A stretch of DNA of 64,000 bases from a virus, in the IMG/VR virus record IMGVR_UViG_3300034095_001503, positions 1 through 64,000 of that record; one strand, 5' to 3'. Positions 1 through 8,546 of this stretch are shown here, piece after piece. The number at the start of each line of letters is the position of its first letter. The stretch's first letter is position 1. A program made the position numbers and the translations under genes. The notes beneath the pieces are model-generated. The model made no database searches and was not told the DNA's origin. It saw nothing but the letters and a program-made list of their open reading frames with translations.

Positions 1-1474
1 TAATCGAAATTAATACAGCGTTGTTTATAAAGTTAGGAAACGGTGTAAATGCTTCTATTTGCATATTTTGAACAGCTTCAGCAAAGTTAGAATAAACATG
101 TTGTCCATACATAACTCTAATTGAACCATTTTGAAGTAAATACACTCTTTGGTTTGTTGCTTTTGTACCAGCCAACGGTGTTATAACACCGTTTAAATCA
201 TAGTTCAAAGGGTCAATCAAAGTTGTGTTTGTAATTGTACCACCAGTTTGTGTACGATATTGGAATGTAGTTGGTGAACCACCACTAACATAGAATGAGT
301 TAGGACTAAGTTCATCAGCAGAAAAATTAATACCTAATCCATAAATGTAACCAGCACTATTATTTATTGTCAAATCAGTATTTGGGGAAGGATAAACACC
401 ACCGTTGATTAAGTTTATAGGTATAAACATATCTCTTAATTGACCCAAAGGTGTTAAAATATAATCTGGTTGTGAAAAAACCAGATTAATTACTGTTTTA
501 TCTGGGTGACCAAGTTTACCCAAGAAAATATTTTGTCTTCTTTGTGTTGGAGTTAAAGGTGTTGCTTGTTGTTCTATAGTCCCACCACTTGTAATATATA
601 CAAATGTTTCAAAAGCAGTATTAACATAATTATCTGTGTGTGTTCCACCAGTATATTCTACATATGTTAAAAATGGTATTGTTGGATTTGTTACATCATC
701 AACAATAAACCCTTTTAATGGTGCAACACCAAAAGTAGAATTAGTAACCTTTGATAACCCACTAAATTCAATAACACCAGTGTTAGCTTGTGTTGAACCA
801 ATATTATAACCTATTATAACCCAATTAACACCATCACTAATCAACTGTACTGAATTACCTTTTGTTAATAAAACATCTGTTCTATCATCAATAGTTTCAC
901 CAACTTGAGAAATTACATTCACAATACCATCATTTTCATTCTTAATTACCAATAACTTACCTTGAACACCAACTGCGGACATCAGAGTTATATCCAAAGT
1001 ACCACCAGTAACAGTTAAAAAATAATCAGCAGTTGTTGCTGTGTAAGAACCAGTTACGTTTTTTTGTGGAAATATAATACCACCAGTAGATGTTACACCA
1101 CTAGTTTGCGTCAAACCAGTAACATTCAATGTATCAGCAGTTAAACCACCAGTATAAATAGTTGGACCATAAACTGTACCACCAGATAATGGTAAATAAT
1201 CGTCAGCAAAAGAAGGTAGGTTAAGGTATGTTGTAGCGGATACTGTTGTAGCAGATAGATATGGAGTAAATAAATTACCAGTCATTGTATCACCAGTTCT
1301 AGCAACTCTATCCCAACCAATTGGTAGAATTGAACCAGCTGTGGTTCCAGATGCGTAAAGTATATTGTCAGCTGTGTTTAAAGCTAATTCTCCTAGTTGT
1401 AAATCACCAGCTGCTGGAACTTTGCCAACAACATTCGAACGTTTAATCAAAAACGTATTCTTTCTATTTGCCAT
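1..1474 (-). CDS. Tail-fibre-like virion protein, C-terminus beyond window edge
   Basis: The reading frame is open from the ATG at 1474 down to base 2 with no stop, so the gene is partial and continues off the left edge (about 491 residues visible). It opens with MANRKNTFLIKR, nearly the same N-terminus as the genes starting at 3083 and 22394, which suggests a common attachment domain. The body is rich in Thr, Gly, Ser and Asn, with TGG and SATT motifs typical of beta-structured fibres of Bacteroidota phages. A segment around residues 155-215 (GKLLVIKNENDG, then SDGVNWVIIGYN) resembles a domain common at the ends of phage fibre repeats. It is the first gene of a leftward unit with a 160-base leader region. 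The fibre call is inferred from composition and context; receptor specificity cannot be read. Confidence 0.7.
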   Translation of the reverse strand, partial: MANRKNTFLIKRSNVVGKVPAAGDLQLGELALNTADNILYASGTTAGSILPIGWDRVARTGDTMTGNLFTPYLSATTVSATTYLNLPSFADDYLPLSGGTVYGPTIYTGGLTADTLNVTGLTQTSGVTSTGGIIFPQKNVTGSYTATTADYFLTVTGGTLDITLMSAVGVQGKLLVIKNENDGIVNVISQVGETIDDRTDVLLTKGNSVQLISDGVNWVIIGYNIGSTQANTGVIEFSGLSKVTNSTFGVAPLKGFIVDDVTNPTIPFLTYVEYTGGTHTDNYVNTAFETFVYITSGGTIEQQATPLTPTQRRQNIFLGKLGHPDKTVINLVFSQPDYILTPLGQLRDMFIPINLINGGVYPSPNTDLTINNSAGYIYGLGINFSADELSPNSFYVSGGSPTTFQYRTQTGGTITNTTLIDPLNYDLNGVITPLAGTKATNQRVYLLQNGSIRVMYGQHVYSNFAEAVQNMQIEAFTPFPNFINNAVLISI

Positions 1475-1539
1475 ATGAATGGTATGTCTTAAAAATCTCT
1501 ATAAAGAGTTATAGTTTTGGGTTATGTAACCTCTATAAA

Positions 1540-1547
1540 ATAAATAT
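1540..1547 (-). promoter_or_regulatory. Candidate late promoter motif
   Basis: ATATTTAT on the coding (minus) strand, 65 nt before the ATG of the partial fibre gene at 1474. The distance is longer than in most other units, so confidence is lower here. Confidence 0.35.
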
Positions 1548-1634
1548 GCACAATCCGTAAATTGTGCATATTATAATTGTGATATTTTTAAAGTAAATCT
1601 TTTAGTGATTAACTAATTGATTATTAAGTGTTTA

Positions 1635-3083
1635 CTAATATGTACCCCCATCTAACGTATCAAATTCTGTCAATACTCTAACGCCATTTGGTGTTGCAAT
1701 ATTTGTACTTCTAATTACGATATCATTTAATTGAGTTACCCAACCTCTATTTCCATAACCAGTTGCTGATGTATATTCAGTAATATTTGGAATTTGAGTA
1801 CCAGTTAAACCAGTAAGTGTATTTAACGCTCTAATATCTAAGTTTACATTTCCACCATTTAACCCGTTACCATCTTGAAGTGTCCAACCAGCACCAATAG
1901 ATGTTGCTGTTGTATTTCCAGTTGGATTATAGTTAAGTGTAATATTTGGGTCTTCAACATATAATTGAGAAGTAAACGCTGAAACAGAAGGACCAAACAC
2001 TGTCAAAGAACCTTGAATAACTGCATCACCAGCAACTGATAAACCACCAGTACCAACACTAACAGCACCATCTGAAGGAACACTAAATGTATTTGTTCCA
2101 TCATCATATGTAAATCCAGACTCATCAGTTAATAAACCACTAGTACCTACATAAACAACTCTACCAGATGTTAAATTACTAACAGTTAAACCAGATACAG
2201 TATTAAACTGAACTGGTAAATCACTTTGACCTTGATTTTGTTTAATTGTAAAAGTATTTGTTGTTGGTGAATAAGTAAAACCAGTTACAAATGTATCTGT
2301 TGATGTTAAACCAGTTACATTAAATGAACCATTACTATTATTATTTAATGTAAGTGTACCAGCATTATATGTACCACCAGTAGTATATACATCAGTTAAA
2401 CCAGTTAAAGTTACATTTGATGCGTTTTTTCTACCTAAAACGATTGAACCATTAGGACCAGTATAAGAAATAGTACCACCAGTAACATAAATATCATTTG
2501 ATATTGAATACCCAGTCAATGTACTATAATTCACAATATCATTTGGGTTACTAGCAGCTGTTGTAATACTACCACCAGTTGCATTTAATGTCGTAGTGTT
2601 GATTGTACCTATATTACCAGTTGTTGCTGATAATGTACCATTAACAGTTAAACCAGTCATTGTGTTTATCAATGCTGTTAAATCAGATTGACCAACATTT
2701 TGTTTAATAGTTAATACGTTATCATTGTATGTAAATCCAGTTACATAAGTATCAACACCAGCAATTGATGTGATATCAGCCAATACGAAACCGTTAGTTG
2801 TACCAGATAAGAATTTACCAGATAAATTTGTTATACCACTATATTCTGTAATTTTATTTCTAATTTTTAAATTATAAAGGTTTGACCCAACTTCAAAGAA
2901 ATTAGCGTTACCAGCTGGACCAGCTGGAACCCAATCATTACTTCCAGTTGTAACACCAGAGAACATCATTATACCAGCAGCTGTGTTAACTATTGGTTCA
3001 CCAGCTAGTAATGTAGACCCAGAAAAAGGTGCTGTTGAATTTGCATTATTTTTTAGAATAAATCTAGTACTTCTATTTGCCAT
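1635..3083 (-). CDS. Tail-fibre-like virion protein
   Basis: This is a 482-residue Thr/Asn/Gly-rich protein starting MANRSTRFILKN, a paralogue at its N-terminus of the genes at 1474 and 22394. It contains several copies of a module of the form DTYVTGFTYNDN...LTIKQN.GQSDL and DVYTTGGTYNAGTLTLNNNSNG, which also occurs in the long fibre gene at 13787-16723. It ends FDTLDGGTY, close to the C-terminus of its downstream neighbour (DTLLGGTY). A late-type ATATTTAT motif lies 16 nt before the ATG, followed by an A/C-rich leader (AAAAACAAAAACAA). It is probably a homotrimeric fibre or baseplate-attached structural protein. The family is inferred from repeat content, not from a recognised catalytic or binding domain. 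Confidence 0.7.
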   Translation of the reverse strand: MANRSTRFILKNNANSTAPFSGSTLLAGEPIVNTAAGIMMFSGVTTGSNDWVPAGPAGNANFFEVGSNLYNLKIRNKITEYSGITNLSGKFLSGTTNGFVLADITSIAGVDTYVTGFTYNDNVLTIKQNVGQSDLTALINTMTGLTVNGTLSATTGNIGTINTTTLNATGGSITTAASNPNDIVNYSTLTGYSISNDIYVTGGTISYTGPNGSIVLGRKNASNVTLTGLTDVYTTGGTYNAGTLTLNNNSNGSFNVTGLTSTDTFVTGFTYSPTTNTFTIKQNQGQSDLPVQFNTVSGLTVSNLTSGRVVYVGTSGLLTDESGFTYDDGTNTFSVPSDGAVSVGTGGLSVAGDAVIQGSLTVFGPSVSAFTSQLYVEDPNITLNYNPTGNTTATSIGAGWTLQDGNGLNGGNVNLDIRALNTLTGLTGTQIPNITEYTSATGYGNRGWVTQLNDIVIRSTNIATPNGVRVLTEFDTLDGGTY

Positions 3084-3099
3084 TTGTTTTTGTTTTTAT

Positions 3100-3107
3100 A
3101 TAAATAT
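3100..3107 (-). promoter_or_regulatory. Late promoter motif
   Basis: Coding-strand ATATTTATATAAAAA starting here, 16 nt before the ATG at 3083 of a tail-fibre gene. Matches the consensus ATATTTATAATAAAA found upstream of other virion units. Confidence 0.55.
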
Positions 3108-3116
3108 ATTATTTTA

Positions 3117-3518
3117 TTAATAAGTTCCACCTAAAAGAGTATCATCATGAACTATTGAGTTATTTGCAGTTATTTGTCTTAAATTTCCTTGTGAATCATT
3201 TCCTAAATCCAACGTTGGTGTATTCACTTTAACAGTAGAAGTCCAAACACTAGAAGTTCCACTAACTGTGTTTATATTTCTGAATCTTTTCAAAGGTGTA
3301 CCAGCATCTATATTATTATCAATTTCTGGTAGAATACTAGTATTAAAAATTGTTGACCCACTAGTTAAGTGTATTTGAGAATCACCACTACAACTAATTA
3401 AAATATTAGTAAATACAGCGGTACATGCACTTATAGTGTCACTATTAATTAAAAGTGGTTCAATTATAAATGTTTCGTTTATATCTGAATGATATAGTGG
3501 TCTAAAGTTATTATCCAT
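3117..3518 (-). CDS. Small fibre-associated virion protein
   Basis: The product has 133 residues with no domain I recognise. It is beta-rich and Ser/Thr/Asn-rich, lacks a signal peptide or membrane segment, and ends DDTLLGGTY, matching the last residues of the fibre encoded next to it (1635-3083). That shared tail and the tight packing (5 bases to the upstream gene at 3524, 33 bases to the fibre) suggest it is a short fibre, a fibre cap or an adaptor made together with the fibre. The internal phrase GTPLKRFRNINTVSGTSSVWTSTVKV resembles the cores of Bacteroidota-phage fibre modules. It could be a trimmed copy of a larger fibre. Function remains open. Confidence 0.6.
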   Translation of the reverse strand: MDNNFRPLYHSDINETFIIEPLLINSDTISACTAVFTNILISCSGDSQIHLTSGSTIFNTSILPEIDNNIDAGTPLKRFRNINTVSGTSSVWTSTVKVNTPTLDLGNDSQGNLRQITANNSIVHDDTLLGGTY

Positions 3519-3523
3519 ATTGT

Positions 3524-4582
3524 TTAAATTGTGTTTCCAATTATTTTAAACCCACCCAAAGTTAGTAGATTTTTATATACTCTAATTGAAACTGTATCAT
3601 TTGCATTTACAATTATTGGTGTTGTCATAATTGTACCATCAAATACACCAACCCCATTAATCCAAATTACAATTCTACTAATATCTTGTATATCAACTAT
3701 TTGTGTGAAATTAATAGCGTATGGACAAATAAAAGAAAAAATATTATTTGCTGCTGGTTTAAATATAAAACTATATGTAATTGTATTACCGACCTTAATA
3801 GGTTCAATAATAACATCATTATAAATTCTAGAGTCTTCTATTTCAATAGTTGTAATACCTCTATTTATAGTTGGAATAACTTCAAAATCATCTTCATCTA
3901 GAATATAACCCAATAATTTCATTTCAAATAATTGAACATAAAATCTTCTGTTTTCGAAATCATCAATATTACTCTCATCACCAATTGTTTCTAAATGCAA
4001 TGGCATTGGATGACCATTTACACTAATATAACATTGTCTAGATTGAAACGCTCTTTGAATCAATCTGTTGAATTTATTCAAATCTTTCATTCTGTTGGTA
4101 AACATCCTAACTTCATATGTCATATCAACTGAAGTTGGTTGTGGTATTTTATATAAATCAACACCACGTCTAACACCATCCCAAGTTGGAACTTTCATAT
4201 ATGTATATGTATGGTTTGCTGGTATATTCCATAATCCAGCTTGGTTTTGACCTTGTTGAATATCTGGTTTTCTAACAACTGTAATAAATGGTAATTCAAT
4301 ATTTTTGAATTTATCAGAAAATTGCCATGTTTTACTAAATTCTGTCCATCTTTGTATTGTTAAAAAAATTACTGGAACTTTTTCACCATCAACAGATAAA
4401 GACATTCTTTCATCAGATTTTAAAAATTCCAAAAAAGTTTGGTCCATATCTTCTTCCAATACACCTCTAGGTAAAAATGTACCTCTATCAGAAATATCAT
4501 CTAATATTTCTTGTCTTCTAGGAAAACCAATTTTACCTGGATGAATGTTTATGTTGGTAATATATCCTTTAGGCATTGCCAT
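3524..4582 (-). CDS. Conserved virion protein, possibly tail or head-tail joining
   Basis: This 352-residue soluble protein has mixed alpha/beta composition, unlike the repetitive fibres beside it. Its N-terminus MAMPKGYITNINIHPGKIGF is followed by charged segments, a conserved-looking stretch around residues 160-215 (YEVRMFTNRMKDLNKFNRL, then QRAFQSRQCYISVNGHPMPL) and a small beta-sandwich-like C-terminus. It lies downstream of the gene at 5124 in a unit that starts with a late-type motif, so it is probably a structural protein made late. Candidate roles are tail completion or connector protein, because it is encoded next to a connector-like gene. I do not recognise a named family; that role is inference from position. 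Confidence 0.55.
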   Translation of the reverse strand: MAMPKGYITNINIHPGKIGFPRRQEILDDISDRGTFLPRGVLEEDMDQTFLEFLKSDERMSLSVDGEKVPVIFLTIQRWTEFSKTWQFSDKFKNIELPFITVVRKPDIQQGQNQAGLWNIPANHTYTYMKVPTWDGVRRGVDLYKIPQPTSVDMTYEVRMFTNRMKDLNKFNRLIQRAFQSRQCYISVNGHPMPLHLETIGDESNIDDFENRRFYVQLFEMKLLGYILDEDDFEVIPTINRGITTIEIEDSRIYNDVIIEPIKVGNTITYSFIFKPAANNIFSFICPYAINFTQIVDIQDISRIVIWINGVGVFDGTIMTTPIIVNANDTVSIRVYKNLLTLGGFKIIGNTI

Positions 4583-4602
4583 AATTTGTAATTTTTTTTA
4601 TT

Positions 4603-5124
4603 TTATACACCTCTAAACTCGCTACCATCGATTGATGCACATTTTATTGTTCTAAATGCACCTTTGTAACCCATTATTGTGTGTTTATTATCATAATTTT
4701 TAACTCCATCGTTAACAACACTGAAATATCTAATTTCAGTTTCAGTAACTGGGTAACCTATATAGTCACCATAACTAATTTGAACATCTAGCTCACTCAA
4801 TTGAGAATCATAAATACCAAATGTGAAATTACCATCTTGTAAATATCTTAATGAACCATTTCCATTATAAGTTTTATTTTCAGCTTCTTCTAAAATAGGG
4901 ACTACTTTCAATTCAACTGGGGAAAAATATTTTATACCATCCTTTGGAGCTTCACCATATAAATTATCTGATGCACTATTCTCTCTATCAACACGATACA
5001 AAATAACTGTGAAATTTCCATCACCTTCTAGTGCTTCACGACCCATAGAAATCTCCAATCCAAAATCCTCTTCGGAAAAAAACTTGTTGATACGTGTTAT
5101 CGGTGTAATCTTCTTATTATCCAT
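4603..5124 (-). CDS. Putative neck/connector-like virion protein
   Basis: The 173-residue product carries a pattern seen in many phage head-tail connectors: a YGEAPKDG...KYFSPVELKVVPIL block followed by a beta-rich half ending YSVVNDG-like and TIMGYKGAFRTIKCAS, where a G-D-x-I-G segment precedes an x-Y-x-V-x-x-V strand. That resemblance is weak and by eye. It is the first gene of a leftward unit, with an ATATTTAT late-type motif 10 nt before its ATG, and is divergent from the helicase at 5.2-7.1 kb, whose own promoter faces the other way. Alternatives are a tail-completion or baseplate wedge protein. No enzymatic motif is visible. Confidence 0.45.
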   Translation of the reverse strand: MDNKKITPITRINKFFSEEDFGLEISMGREALEGDGNFTVILYRVDRENSASDNLYGEAPKDGIKYFSPVELKVVPILEEAENKTYNGNGSLRYLQDGNFTFGIYDSQLSELDVQISYGDYIGYPVTETEIRYFSVVNDGVKNYDNKHTIMGYKGAFRTIKCASIDGSEFRGV

Positions 5125-5134
5125 ATCTTTTAAT

Positions 5135-5142
5135 ATAAATAT
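5135..5142 (-). promoter_or_regulatory. Late promoter motif
   Basis: Coding-strand ATATTTATATTAAAA, 10 nt before the ATG at 5124 of a connector-like virion gene. The local sequence is palindromic (ATAAATATTTAT), so it could also act in the other direction. Confidence 0.55.
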
Positions 5143-5171
5143 TTATCTTTTAGATATTAATCCCATAACAC

Positions 5172-5203
5172 TTGATTTTTATTAAAAAAATTATTATATT
5201 TAC
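5172..5203 (+). promoter_or_regulatory. Bacteroidota-type host promoter
   Basis: TTG at 5172-5174 and TATATTTAC at 5195-5203, with 20 bases between, close to the TTTG-N19/20-TAnnTTTG pattern of Bacteroidota housekeeping promoters. It precedes the helicase and argues that translation begins downstream of it. Confidence 0.6.
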
Positions 5204-5234
5204 ATATAATTACCAGGAATTAAAAACAATTACA

Positions 5235-7070
5235 TTGATAAATTTAGATGACATACGAGGACGCTCAGCAATTACACTTCTAGAAAAGTATGAAGGTATC
5301 AACCCATATCTAAGAAGATTAAAAGGTGAGTATATAAAAAACAAAAAATTGGCTCTTACTGAGAACCAATCAAAATATATTGTGGATAATCACGAAAGAG
5401 AACCACAATATATAAATCGAGTTATTGGTATAACTTCTTATTTAGGTGAAGAACTTAAAAGAGTTGAAGATTTATCATTTACTCCAGAGAAAATACTAAT
5501 AGAATTCATTTTAGCTGAAACGGATAAAAGTTACCATGTTTACGGTAAACTTAAACAAAACCAAAAAGAATCAAAAATGTATTGGGTTCCGAAAACACAA
5601 GTAAATGATGACCCATATTTTGAAAAAGTAGATGTAAACGTTGATTTAACAAAATACAATGAAATTTTAAGTAAATACGGTAAAACACTTTACAAACACC
5701 AAGAAGATGGTATAAAATTTTTGTTGTCTAGAAATGGTTGTATTTTGGCTGATGATATGGGGTTGGGTAAGTCCATGCAATCAATTATTGCTGCAATAGA
5801 AAGTGGTGCTGAAAAAATTCTTATAGTTACCACTTCATCAACAAAAATTAACTGGGAACGAGAAATAAATGTATTTTGTAATGAAACAACTATTATCGAT
5901 GGGAAAAAATGGGATAGTAACAAATTTACAATTATAAATTTTGATATATTAAAGAATTTCCATTCTTTGCCAGCCACTAAAAAAATAAAAGAAGGTGAGG
6001 AACCAATCTTAATTAGAGATATAGTAAACACTAAATTTGATTTATGTATTGTCGATGAAGCACATAACTTAAAAAACAACGAAAGTATTAGAGGTAAAAT
6101 AATGGTGGATGTTTGTGTTAAACACAATATTCCAAAAGTATGGTTACTTACTGGAACTCCAGTTGCCAACAGACCCATGGACTTCTTTAATTTATTGAAA
6201 CTAATTAAGTCTCCTATCGCAGAGAATTGGAAACATTATGCTGTTAGGTATTGTGACGGTAGACAGTTCTTTAGAACGCTTAAAAATGGTCAAAGAAAAC
6301 AAATCTGGTTAACTGATGGTGCATCAAATTTAGAAGAATTAGCAAATAAAACAAAAAACATATTATTAAGACGTTTGAAAAAAGATGCTATTGATATGCC
6401 AGATAAAATAGTTACTCCTATGTATCACCAATTAGATAAAGCTGGTTGGAAAATGTATGAACAATTATGGGTTGAATATGTTGAAATGAAAAAGAAATTG
6501 GGTAAAAAAACAATGGAATCTCAAAAAGATTTGGTTGAACTTATTTTATTGAGACAATTCATCGCTATTCAAGCTATTCCGTATACTATTGAAATGATTG
6601 AAAACGCATTGGAAATGGGTAGAAAAGTAATTGTATTTACCTCATTTTCAGAAGAACAAGAAATCATTGCCAACCATTTTGGAAAACATGCTGTAAGACA
6701 CAATGGTTCAATGTCAAATGTTAAAAAACAACATTCAGTTGACCAATTCCAAAACAACGATAAAATAAAAGTATTTATTGGAAATATCAAAAGTGCTGGT
6801 GTTGGTATTACACTTACTGAAGCTACTGTTGTTATTTTTAATTCATTTGATTGGGTGCCAGGAAATAATGAACAAGCAGAAGATAGAGCATATCGTATTG
6901 GACAAAATAATGATGTAAATGTTTACTATCAATTATTTGAAGATACAATCTCAACTAGAATGTGGGAAATGCTTAGAAATAAAAAAGATATTATCTCAAC
7001 CATTATGGGTGAGAAAAAATTATCAGATGATGAAATAACTGATTTATTATCAGAACAATTAATAGATTAA
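5235..7070 (+). CDS. SNF2/UvsW-type superfamily 2 helicase
   Basis: ATP-dependent DNA translocase with all hallmark SF2/SNF2 motifs: Q-like HQEDGIKFL, motif I ADDMGLGKS, motif II VDEAH, motif III LTGTP, and motif VI QAEDRAYRIGQ near the C-terminus. Members of this family remodel forks and branched DNA; in T4 the UvsW helicase fills that role in recombination-dependent replication. The first in-frame ATG lies far inside the protein, so the start must be non-ATG. I prefer the TTG at 5235, because the alternative TTG at 5172 coincides with the -33 element of a host-type promoter (5172-5203). Glutaredoxin follows after 3 bases. The N-terminal domain of about 145 residues is not recognised. The helicase call is firm, the exact start is not. 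Confidence 0.88.
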   Translation: MINLDDIRGRSAITLLEKYEGINPYLRRLKGEYIKNKKLALTENQSKYIVDNHEREPQYINRVIGITSYLGEELKRVEDLSFTPEKILIEFILAETDKSYHVYGKLKQNQKESKMYWVPKTQVNDDPYFEKVDVNVDLTKYNEILSKYGKTLYKHQEDGIKFLLSRNGCILADDMGLGKSMQSIIAAIESGAEKILIVTTSSTKINWEREINVFCNETTIIDGKKWDSNKFTIINFDILKNFHSLPATKKIKEGEEPILIRDIVNTKFDLCIVDEAHNLKNNESIRGKIMVDVCVKHNIPKVWLLTGTPVANRPMDFFNLLKLIKSPIAENWKHYAVRYCDGRQFFRTLKNGQRKQIWLTDGASNLEELANKTKNILLRRLKKDAIDMPDKIVTPMYHQLDKAGWKMYEQLWVEYVEMKKKLGKKTMESQKDLVELILLRQFIAIQAIPYTIEMIENALEMGRKVIVFTSFSEEQEIIANHFGKHAVRHNGSMSNVKKQHSVDQFQNNDKIKVFIGNIKSAGVGITLTEATVVIFNSFDWVPGNNEQAEDRAYRIGQNNDVNVYYQLFEDTISTRMWEMLRNKKDIISTIMGEKKLSDDEITDLLSEQLID

Positions 7071-7073
7071 AAT

Positions 7074-7328
7074 ATGGTAACAATTTATGGTTTTAAAGAT
7101 TGTCCTTACTGCACTGAGTTAAAGGACTTATTAACAAAAGAAGGGATTCAATTTATAGATGTTGATGTGAACCTTCCAGAAAATGAAGAAGAATTTAATA
7201 AAATTCTTGAGGTATCTAAAGCAGAAGAAGTTCCTATCATCAAGGTAGGTAAACAATTGCTAGTACCTAATGTTTCTTTTCAAAGTATAAACGAAGCTGC
7301 TGAATTAACAAAGAGATTTTTAGGATAA
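7074..7328 (+). CDS. Glutaredoxin
   Basis: This 84-residue thioredoxin-fold protein has the dithiol active site CPYC at residues 11-14 after the first strand (MVTIYGFKDCPYC), the conserved cis-proline in VPIIKVG, and the family's usual length. Phage glutaredoxins typically supply electrons to ribonucleotide reductase or reset disulfides during infection. No reductase gene is in this window, so the partner is unknown. It sits three bases after the helicase and likely shares its host-type promoter. The GG usually found in the glutathione-binding loop of the third motif is replaced by PNVSFQS, so substrate preference could differ from cellular glutaredoxins. Confidence 0.9.
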   Translation: MVTIYGFKDCPYCTELKDLLTKEGIQFIDVDVNLPENEEEFNKILEVSKAEEVPIIKVGKQLLVPNVSFQSINEAAELTKRFLG

Positions 7329-7342
7329 TTCCTTTTTTTCTT

Positions 7343-7350
7343 ATATTTAT
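7343..7350 (+). promoter_or_regulatory. Late promoter motif
   Basis: ATATTTATAAGAAAA, 14 nt before the neck protein ATG at 7365. It splits the late neck gene from the early helicase and glutaredoxin upstream. It is embedded in a short inverted repeat (TTCTTATA...TATAAGAA). Confidence 0.55.
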
Positions 7351-7364
7351 AAGAAAAGAAAATT

Positions 7365-8510
7365 ATGGGAGTTAGTTTAGACGAAAAAGAAAAATTGTTC
7401 CGTCAATTAAGACATTCATTGGGTGCACCTATACGCCAAATTGAATTAACGGATGAACAGTTATGTACTCTTCTAGAAATTTGTATAGAAGACTACGCAC
7501 AATATGTTCAAGAATGGTTAATAGAACACCAATGGCAATCTTTATTGGGTCAAAGTATTGACACAATGGACATGGCTTTTGCTTTGAGTGTAAGAAATTT
7601 CGATTTCATGACTCAATATACATACGCATATTCAAAACAAGTTGGTTTGCAAACCAATGGTCCATGGGAACTTAAAAAAGATTACGTTGAATTAGAAGCT
7701 GGTAGACAAGTTTACCAAATTCCAGCTGGACGTGAAGTAAATGAAGTACTTTGGATTACACCTCCAGCTACTAGTCAAGCTTTATTGGCTAACTATGGTG
7801 GTATCGACTACGGTTTTGGTGGTGGATTTGCACAAATGGGTGGTGGTGTTGGAACTGGTGGTGCTGGTGGTGCTGCTCGTTCTGGTTATTATATTGCACC
7901 AGCATTTGATATTCTATTAACTGCTGCTGATATGAACTTAAAAAATCGTATTGTTAGAAGTGAATTGGTTTATAAAATAACTGCTGGTCCTAACGGAACA
8001 AAATTATTGCATTTGATTAGTACGCCTGGTTCTAAATTATCATTTGGACAAGGAATTGGTGGTGTTGGTAGTTCTATCAATATGACTGGTTGTCAAGTAT
8101 GGTATTTCTATTACGATACAACAAACGCTGATATTGATGCTTGTAAAGCTGATAACCCAGATATTATTAAAATGCCTAATCAAGTTCCTTTATCAAAATT
8201 AGATTATGCTGATTTCAATGAACCAACAAAAACACTTGTACGTCAGTTATTTATTGCTGAAGGTAAAAGAACGTTAGGTAGAGTTAGAGGTAAATTTGGT
8301 GGTATCGTTGGTGTTTCTGAAGCTGAAAGAACAATGGATTACGATACTTTGCTTTCTGAAGGTAATGACGAGAAAAAAGCTGTACTAGAAAGACTTGATA
8401 CTAGATTAGATAGACTTTCATCTACAAAACAATTAGAAAGAGGTGCACTGGAAGCCGAATCATTAAACAAACATATGAAATACAGACCAATGGGGTTCTG
8501 GGTATATTAA
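7365..8510 (+). CDS. gp13-like neck protein
   Basis: The 381-residue product begins with a helical segment, LRHSLGAPIRQIELTDEQLCTLLEIC, that matches the start of T4/cyanophage neck protein gp13 (LGAP-x-I-x-I-x-D-Q pattern), followed by a module ending in VYQIPAGREVNEVLWI. A glycine-rich insertion (residues about 144-170, GGGFAQMGGGVGTGG) is unusual for that family and may be a flexible loop. Helical C-terminal residues 300-370 are rich in Arg and Glu. The gene has its own late-type motif (7343-7350) 14 nt before the ATG, which separates it from the early genes upstream. Neck proteins close the filled head and join the tail. The call rests on the N-terminal pattern and context. Confidence 0.6.
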   Translation: MGVSLDEKEKLFRQLRHSLGAPIRQIELTDEQLCTLLEICIEDYAQYVQEWLIEHQWQSLLGQSIDTMDMAFALSVRNFDFMTQYTYAYSKQVGLQTNGPWELKKDYVELEAGRQVYQIPAGREVNEVLWITPPATSQALLANYGGIDYGFGGGFAQMGGGVGTGGAGGAARSGYYIAPAFDILLTAADMNLKNRIVRSELVYKITAGPNGTKLLHLISTPGSKLSFGQGIGGVGSSINMTGCQVWYFYYDTTNADIDACKADNPDIIKMPNQVPLSKLDYADFNEPTKTLVRQLFIAEGKRTLGRVRGKFGGIVGVSEAERTMDYDTLLSEGNDEKKAVLERLDTRLDRLSSTKQLERGALEAESLNKHMKYRPMGFWVY

Positions 8511-8515
8511 AAAAG

Positions 8516-8545
8516 AAAAGGAGCTTAATAGCTCCTTTTTTATTT
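8516..8545. terminator. Bidirectional rho-independent terminator
   Basis: AAAAGGAGCT, loop TAAT, AGCTCCTTTT followed by T-runs, between the convergent neck and DNA polymerase genes. A perfect 10-bp stem; works in both directions. Confidence 0.85.
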
Positions 8546-8546
8546 G

